In this document: one piece after another, positions 5,794-7,406 of the stretch | Numbering within the stretch: the stretch's first letter is position 1 | Layout of the letters: the number at the start of each line of letters is the position of its first letter | Assembly (NCBI GenBank): GCA_025465145.1 | Contig: JAODNS010000233.1 | Span: forward strand, 1 to 7,406 | Origin: Frankiales bacterium | GTDB taxonomy: Bacteria > Actinomycetota > Actinomycetes > Mycobacteriales > SCTD01 | Length of the DNA: 7,406 nt | Direction: 5' to 3' | Translations under genes and position numbers: made by a program | Notes under the pieces: model-generated | The model's input: only the letters and a program-made list of their open reading frames with translations | What the model was told of the DNA's origin: nothing | Database searches by the model: none

Positions 5794-7394
5794 GTCGGCA
5801 GCGGCACCGGGCGCCCGCTGTCGAAGGCCGACAGCGTGGCCGCCTGCATGACGGCGATGTTGCGCTTCGAGCCCTCGGGCGTGACGTCCATCGGCTCGCC
5901 CGACAGCAGCGCGTCCGCGAGTTGGCGGTGGAACGGCTGCGCCGGCGCCGCGGGAATGCTCAGCCGGGTCTCGGAGGTGCCGCCCGCGCCGTCCGGGGTG
6001 AACACGCGCAGGTCGGCCGGGCTGTCGGAGACGGCGAGCCGGTCCTCGAGCAGCGTCCCGATCGGGGAGCGCGCGACGACCTTCTCCTCCCGCCAGTCGC
6101 CGATCAGCCCGCCCTTCGTACCGAGCACGTAGAACTTGGGCTTGGCCGCGGCGGCCAGATCGGAGTGGGTGAACTCCGCCTCCAGCCCGTCGACGAAGTG
6201 CACGAGCACCCGGGTGTGGTCGGCGTTGGTGACGTCGTGCCAGACCCGCTTGTGCGTCGTGGCCGACACCCACTCGACCTCCTGGTCGAACAGGTCGAGC
6301 ACCCAGTCGAGGTAGTGGCTGCCCCAGTCGTAGATGGCCCCGCCGCTGACGGCCTCGTCGGAGTGCCAGTAGTTGCACGGGTGGCCGTACCCGCCGATGA
6401 AGCTCTCGTAGTGGAAGACCTCGCCAAGGGCGCCGCTGCGGACCACCTGCTTGAGGGCCAGGTAGTCCGGGTCCCACCGGCGGTTCTGGTAGACGGCCAG
6501 CGTGAGGCCGCGCTCAGCGGCCGCGGCGATCTGCCGGTCCGCCTCGTCGACCGTGATGCAGAACGGCTTCTCGACGACGACGGACTTGCCGGCCTCGAGG
6601 CAGCGCAGCGCCCACTCGGCATGCGTGGCCGGCGGGGTGCTCACGACGACGAGGTCCACGTCGTCCTGGGCCAGCAGGTCCTCGACACCCCGCACGGACG
6701 GCGCGAGCTCCTGCGCGGCGGCGACCCGGGCCGGGTTCGGGTCGCAGACGGCGACCAGCTCGAGCCCGTCGGTCAGCTGGATGGCGGCGTTGTGCTCGTG
6801 GCCGATGGCGCCGTAGCCGAGGATCCCGACGCGCACCGGAGCGCCTTCGACCTGGCCGGTGATGCGGCGCAGCAGCCGGTGCACGACGCGCTGCCAGGCC
6901 GGGTCCGCGTACGTCTGCTCCGTGCTGCCGATGGTGAGCAGGCCAAGGCCCGTCGCGGCGCGCCAGGTGGCGACGGCGTGGTCGGCCAACGCGACGTTGC
7001 CCGTCAGCAGCACCTCGACGTCGTCGGCAACCTTCTCCTGCAGCGGCCAGGTCTCCGACACGAGCAGGTCGCCGCCCAGTCGCAGCGCGACGTCACCGGC
7101 CGCCGGGCCCGGGCGCACGCGGGTCTCGTGCAGCGGGGTGAGCCGGCCCGGGACGACACCTGCGGCGTCGGTCACGGCGGCGCTTATCGTCGGACCGACG
7201 ACCAGCACGGGGGCGTCGACCGCGAGCAGCCGGTCCTCGAGTCCGTGGTCGAGGTCCGCGGCGCCGAGGACGAGCACCACGTCGCCGTCCAACCCGTCGG
7301 TCACAGTCCAGCCCGCGCGGGCGAGGTAGGCGAGCAGCGGGCCGTCCGGAGCACCGGAGCGGACGACGGAGACGCGGGTCAAGGCGTGGGTCAT
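5790..7394 (-). CDS. Gfo/Idh/MocA oxidoreductase with an N-terminal ThuA/amidotransferase-like domain
   Basis: The 534-residue protein is about 180 residues longer than usual for the family. Residues 187-534 form a normal oxidoreductase: RVGILGYGAIGHEH with GxGxxG at 193-198, EKP at 275-277 in VVVEKPFCIT, YQNRRWDPDY (302-311) and GGAIYDWGSHYLDWV (351-365) with Asp356 and His360, the conserved catalytic-region pair. Residues 1-182 alternate hydrophobic strands and helices (DVVLVLGAADL, APVLVVGPTI) and end ATWRAATGLGLLTIGSTEQ with ADPAWQRVVHRLLRR. That ending resembles the close of ThuA-like domains in the class I glutamine amidotransferase fold. I see no Cys-His-Glu amidotransferase triad. The likely role is sugar or cyclitol oxidation, substrate unknown. 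ATG 7394 is 12 bases from the window edge, so an upstream partner or an earlier start cannot be excluded. The stop overlaps the GTG of the next oxidoreductase. Confidence 0.82.
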   Translation of the reverse strand: MTHALTRVSVVRSGAPDGPLLAYLARAGWTVTDGLDGDVVLVLGAADLDHGLEDRLLAVDAPVLVVGPTISAAVTDAAGVVPGRLTPLHETRVRPGPAAGDVALRLGGDLLVSETWPLQEKVADDVEVLLTGNVALADHAVATWRAATGLGLLTIGSTEQTYADPAWQRVVHRLLRRITGQVEGAPVRVGILGYGAIGHEHNAAIQLTDGLELVAVCDPNPARVAAAQELAPSVRGVEDLLAQDDVDLVVVSTPPATHAEWALRCLEAGKSVVVEKPFCITVDEADRQIAAAAERGLTLAVYQNRRWDPDYLALKQVVRSGALGEVFHYESFIGGYGHPCNYWHSDEAVSGGAIYDWGSHYLDWVLDLFDQEVEWVSATTHKRVWHDVTNADHTRVLVHFVDGLEAEFTHSDLAAAAKPKFYVLGTKGGLIGDWREEKVVARSPIGTLLEDRLAVSDSPADLRVFTPDGAGGTSETRLSIPAAPAQPFHRQLADALLSGEPMDVTPEGSKRNIAVMQAATLSAFDSGRPVPLPT

Positions 7395-7406
7395 GGCCGG
7401 ACGATA

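Noticed and set aside
5794..6477. Upstream extension of the second oxidoreductase frame
   Set aside because: It lies out of frame over the first oxidoreductase with shadow-like composition. The Rossmann fold begins right after GTG 5793.

Overview
The window reads as chromosomal DNA from a high-GC actinomycete. GC is very high by eye, third codon positions are mostly G or C, genes are packed with 4-base overlaps, and several families are typical of Actinobacteria: two-subunit CrtYc/CrtYd lycopene cyclase, an Rv2175c-like DNA-binding protein and a DUF6480-like small protein. The genus cannot be named from the sequence.

Layout. Positions 1-354 (minus) hold what looks like a decayed AbiEi-type gene that runs off the left edge through a 7-bp tandem repeat. 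Between it and crtB lies a perfect 16-bp inverted repeat (334-349 / 386-401) with a smaller hairpin nested inside. On the plus strand follow phytoene synthase crtB (452-1399), a secreted Asp-box (BNR) beta-propeller-like protein with an LPTTG tail (1396-2988, overlapping crtB by 4 bases), and a small DUF6480-like membrane protein (3012-3254). Convergent to these are the lycopene cyclase subunits crtYc (3547-3870) and crtYd (3251-3550), also overlapping by 4 bases. A PsiE-family membrane protein (3909-4400, plus) diverges from crtYc and converges on an Rv2175c-like gene (4397-4729, minus). The right third holds two overlapping Gfo/Idh/MocA oxidoreductases on the minus strand (5790-7394, then 4831-5793); the upstream one carries an extra N-terminal domain resembling ThuA or class I amidotransferases.

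Function. crtB and crtYc/crtYd supply the first committed and the ring-forming steps of carotenoid synthesis. GGPP synthase, phytoene desaturase and any C50 elongase are not in the window and must be encoded elsewhere. The two oxidoreductases probably act on a sugar or cyclitol, with unknown substrate. The Rv2175c-like gene, PsiE gene and small membrane protein look like housekeeping or stress genes.

No complete undescribed system is evident. The strongest oddities are the nested inverted repeat before crtB, the coupling of crtB to a surface protein, and two convergent gene pairs that each share one palindromic CTAG as both stop codons.
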